In this document: positions 63,417 through 64,000 of the stretch, one piece after another | Position numbering within the stretch: position 1 is the stretch's first letter | How the letters are laid out: every line of letters begins with the position of its first letter | Source: Longibacter salinarum | Lineage (GTDB): Bacteria > Bacteroidota > Rhodothermia > Rhodothermales > Salinibacteraceae | Assembly: GCF_002554795.1 (NCBI RefSeq) | Contig: NZ_PDEQ01000003.1 | Coordinates: 248,001-312,000 of the forward strand | Length of the DNA stretch: 64,000 bases | Direction of reading: 5' to 3' | The notes under the pieces: model-generated | Databases searched by the model: none | What the model saw: only the letters and a program-made list of their open reading frames with translations | Told to the model about the DNA's origin: nothing | Made by a program: the position numbers and the translations under genes

Positions 63417-64000
63417 ATGTCCCAGACGCCCGACCCGATCGACGACTTTACACGGATCGAAGACTTGCCTGACCACGTCGATGAGACGGTCACCCTCAAG
63501 GGGTGGCTCCATAATAAGCGTGGATCGAAAGGACTCTACTTTCTGATTCTGCGTGATGGTTCGGGCTTTGTGCAATGCGTGGCCGCGGAGGATAATCTCG
63601 ATGATACGTCCTGGACGGCCGCCGACGATGCGAGTCAGGAAGCAGCCCTCGCCATAACCGGTTCTGTATCAGCGGACGATCGCGCCCCCGGAGGCTACGA
63701 GATTCAGGTGTCGAGCATTGAAACCGTCGGCTCATCCGGCGACTATCCGATCACGCCGAAGGAGCACGGCATCGACTTCCTGATGAACAACCGTCACCTC
63801 TGGCTGCGGAGCGAGAGCCAGTGGGCGGTCATGCGGATTCGCAACCGTACGATCATGGCGATCCACGAGTTCTTCCAGGATCGCGGCTTCATCCAGATGG
63901 ACGCTCCGATTCTCACGGGGAACGCGGTCGAGGGAACGTCGACGCTGTTCGAGTTGGATTACTTCGACGATCAGAGCGCGTACCTGACGCAGAGCGGCCA
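63417..64000 (+). CDS. asnS: Asparaginyl-tRNA synthetase (partial, runs off the right edge)
   Basis: About 194 residues of the N-terminal part. The OB-fold anticodon-binding domain (VTLKGWLHNKRGSKGLYFLILRDGSGFVQCVA) is followed by the AsnRS/AspRS junction ITPKEHGIDFLMNNRHLWLRS and the class II core start (MAIHEFFQDRGFIQMDAPILTGNAVEGTSTLFELDYF, motif 1 then LTQSG). The PKEHG-NNRHL spacing and SSGDYPITPKEH fit AsnS rather than AspS. ATG 63417 opens a standard AsnRS N-terminus. Confidence 0.9.
   Translation, partial: MSQTPDPIDDFTRIEDLPDHVDETVTLKGWLHNKRGSKGLYFLILRDGSGFVQCVAAEDNLDDTSWTAADDASQEAALAITGSVSADDRAPGGYEIQVSSIETVGSSGDYPITPKEHGIDFLMNNRHLWLRSESQWAVMRIRNRTIMAIHEFFQDRGFIQMDAPILTGNAVEGTSTLFELDYFDDQSAYLTQSG

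Overview
The window is GC-rich bacterial chromosome with no phage, transposon, rRNA, tRNA or CRISPR array that I can see. Gene content points to the Bacteroidetes/Rhodothermota side of the tree, most likely a Salinibacter-like member of the Rhodothermia. The evidence is a type IX secretion (T9SS) C-terminal sorting domain, DUF4270, DUF3467, DUF4175 and DUF2851 proteins, the folP-cdaA pair, a short GlgA-like protein, a Bacteroidetes-style RpoD, Lpt export proteins, and many exported proteins and lipoproteins. Most proteins are rich in Asp and Glu, which would suit a salt-adapted organism. The taxonomic placement is inference.

Layout. 1-4700: tail of an unknown gene, a HAD dehalogenase, and a UvrD-type helicase carrying an embedded DEDDh exonuclease. 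4.8-9.4 kb (minus): M1 peptidase lipoprotein, DUF4019-like protein and S41 protease. 10-12.8 kb: hypothetical protein, phosphopentomutase, PIMT. 12.9-14.8 kb (minus): folP then the c-di-AMP synthase gene cdaA. 15.3-18.1 kb: GH3-family protein and the primary sigma factor. 18.3-21.5 kb: Sel1 lipoprotein, an orphan HlyD-like adaptor, a soluble hybrid histidine kinase. 21.9-24.3 kb: cystathionine beta-synthase/cysteine synthase, DUF3467, a 5'-truncated beta-barrel gene. 24.4-30.2 kb: LptF/G permease, sucC, LptD-like protein. 30.4-33.1 kb (minus): eno, ftsB/divIC, ROK kinase. 33.4-38.9 kb (minus): short GlgA-like protein, DUF4270 lipoprotein, outer-membrane protein, TPR protein. 39.3-48.6 kb: chromate transporter, DCC protein, DUF4175 giant, small lipoproteins, ABM monooxygenase, DUF2851. 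48.7-52.5 kb: pyrF and an acyl-CoA dehydrogenase with a long leader. 52.8-58 kb: a T9SS-secreted protein with ten FG-GAP-like repeats, a TIGR03032-GNAT-GNAT fusion, and an orphan T9SS sorting domain in frame behind its stop codon. 58-64 kb: serS, an RmlD-like reductase, a thioesterase with a small outer-membrane protein, a secreted protein usually labelled asparagine synthetase B, and the 5' part of asnS.

The accessory signals most worth following are: (a) the helicase-exonuclease chimera; (b) the 52.8-57.9 kb block, where a probably cytosolic propeller/acetyltransferase fusion sits between two T9SS sorting domains, the second in frame after a single TGA; (c) short-word degenerate repeats placed just 3' of stop codons (acyl-CoA dehydrogenase, serS, rmlD-like); (d) a perfect 16-bp palindrome abutting a Bacteroidetes-type -7 element upstream of the acyl-CoA dehydrogenase; (e) a ROK kinase and a GlgA-like protein that have lost their families' diagnostic residues. 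Factor-independent terminators are common and mark most transcription-unit ends. Starts were mainly chosen from domain boundaries and signal peptides, because Shine-Dalgarno motifs are mostly absent.
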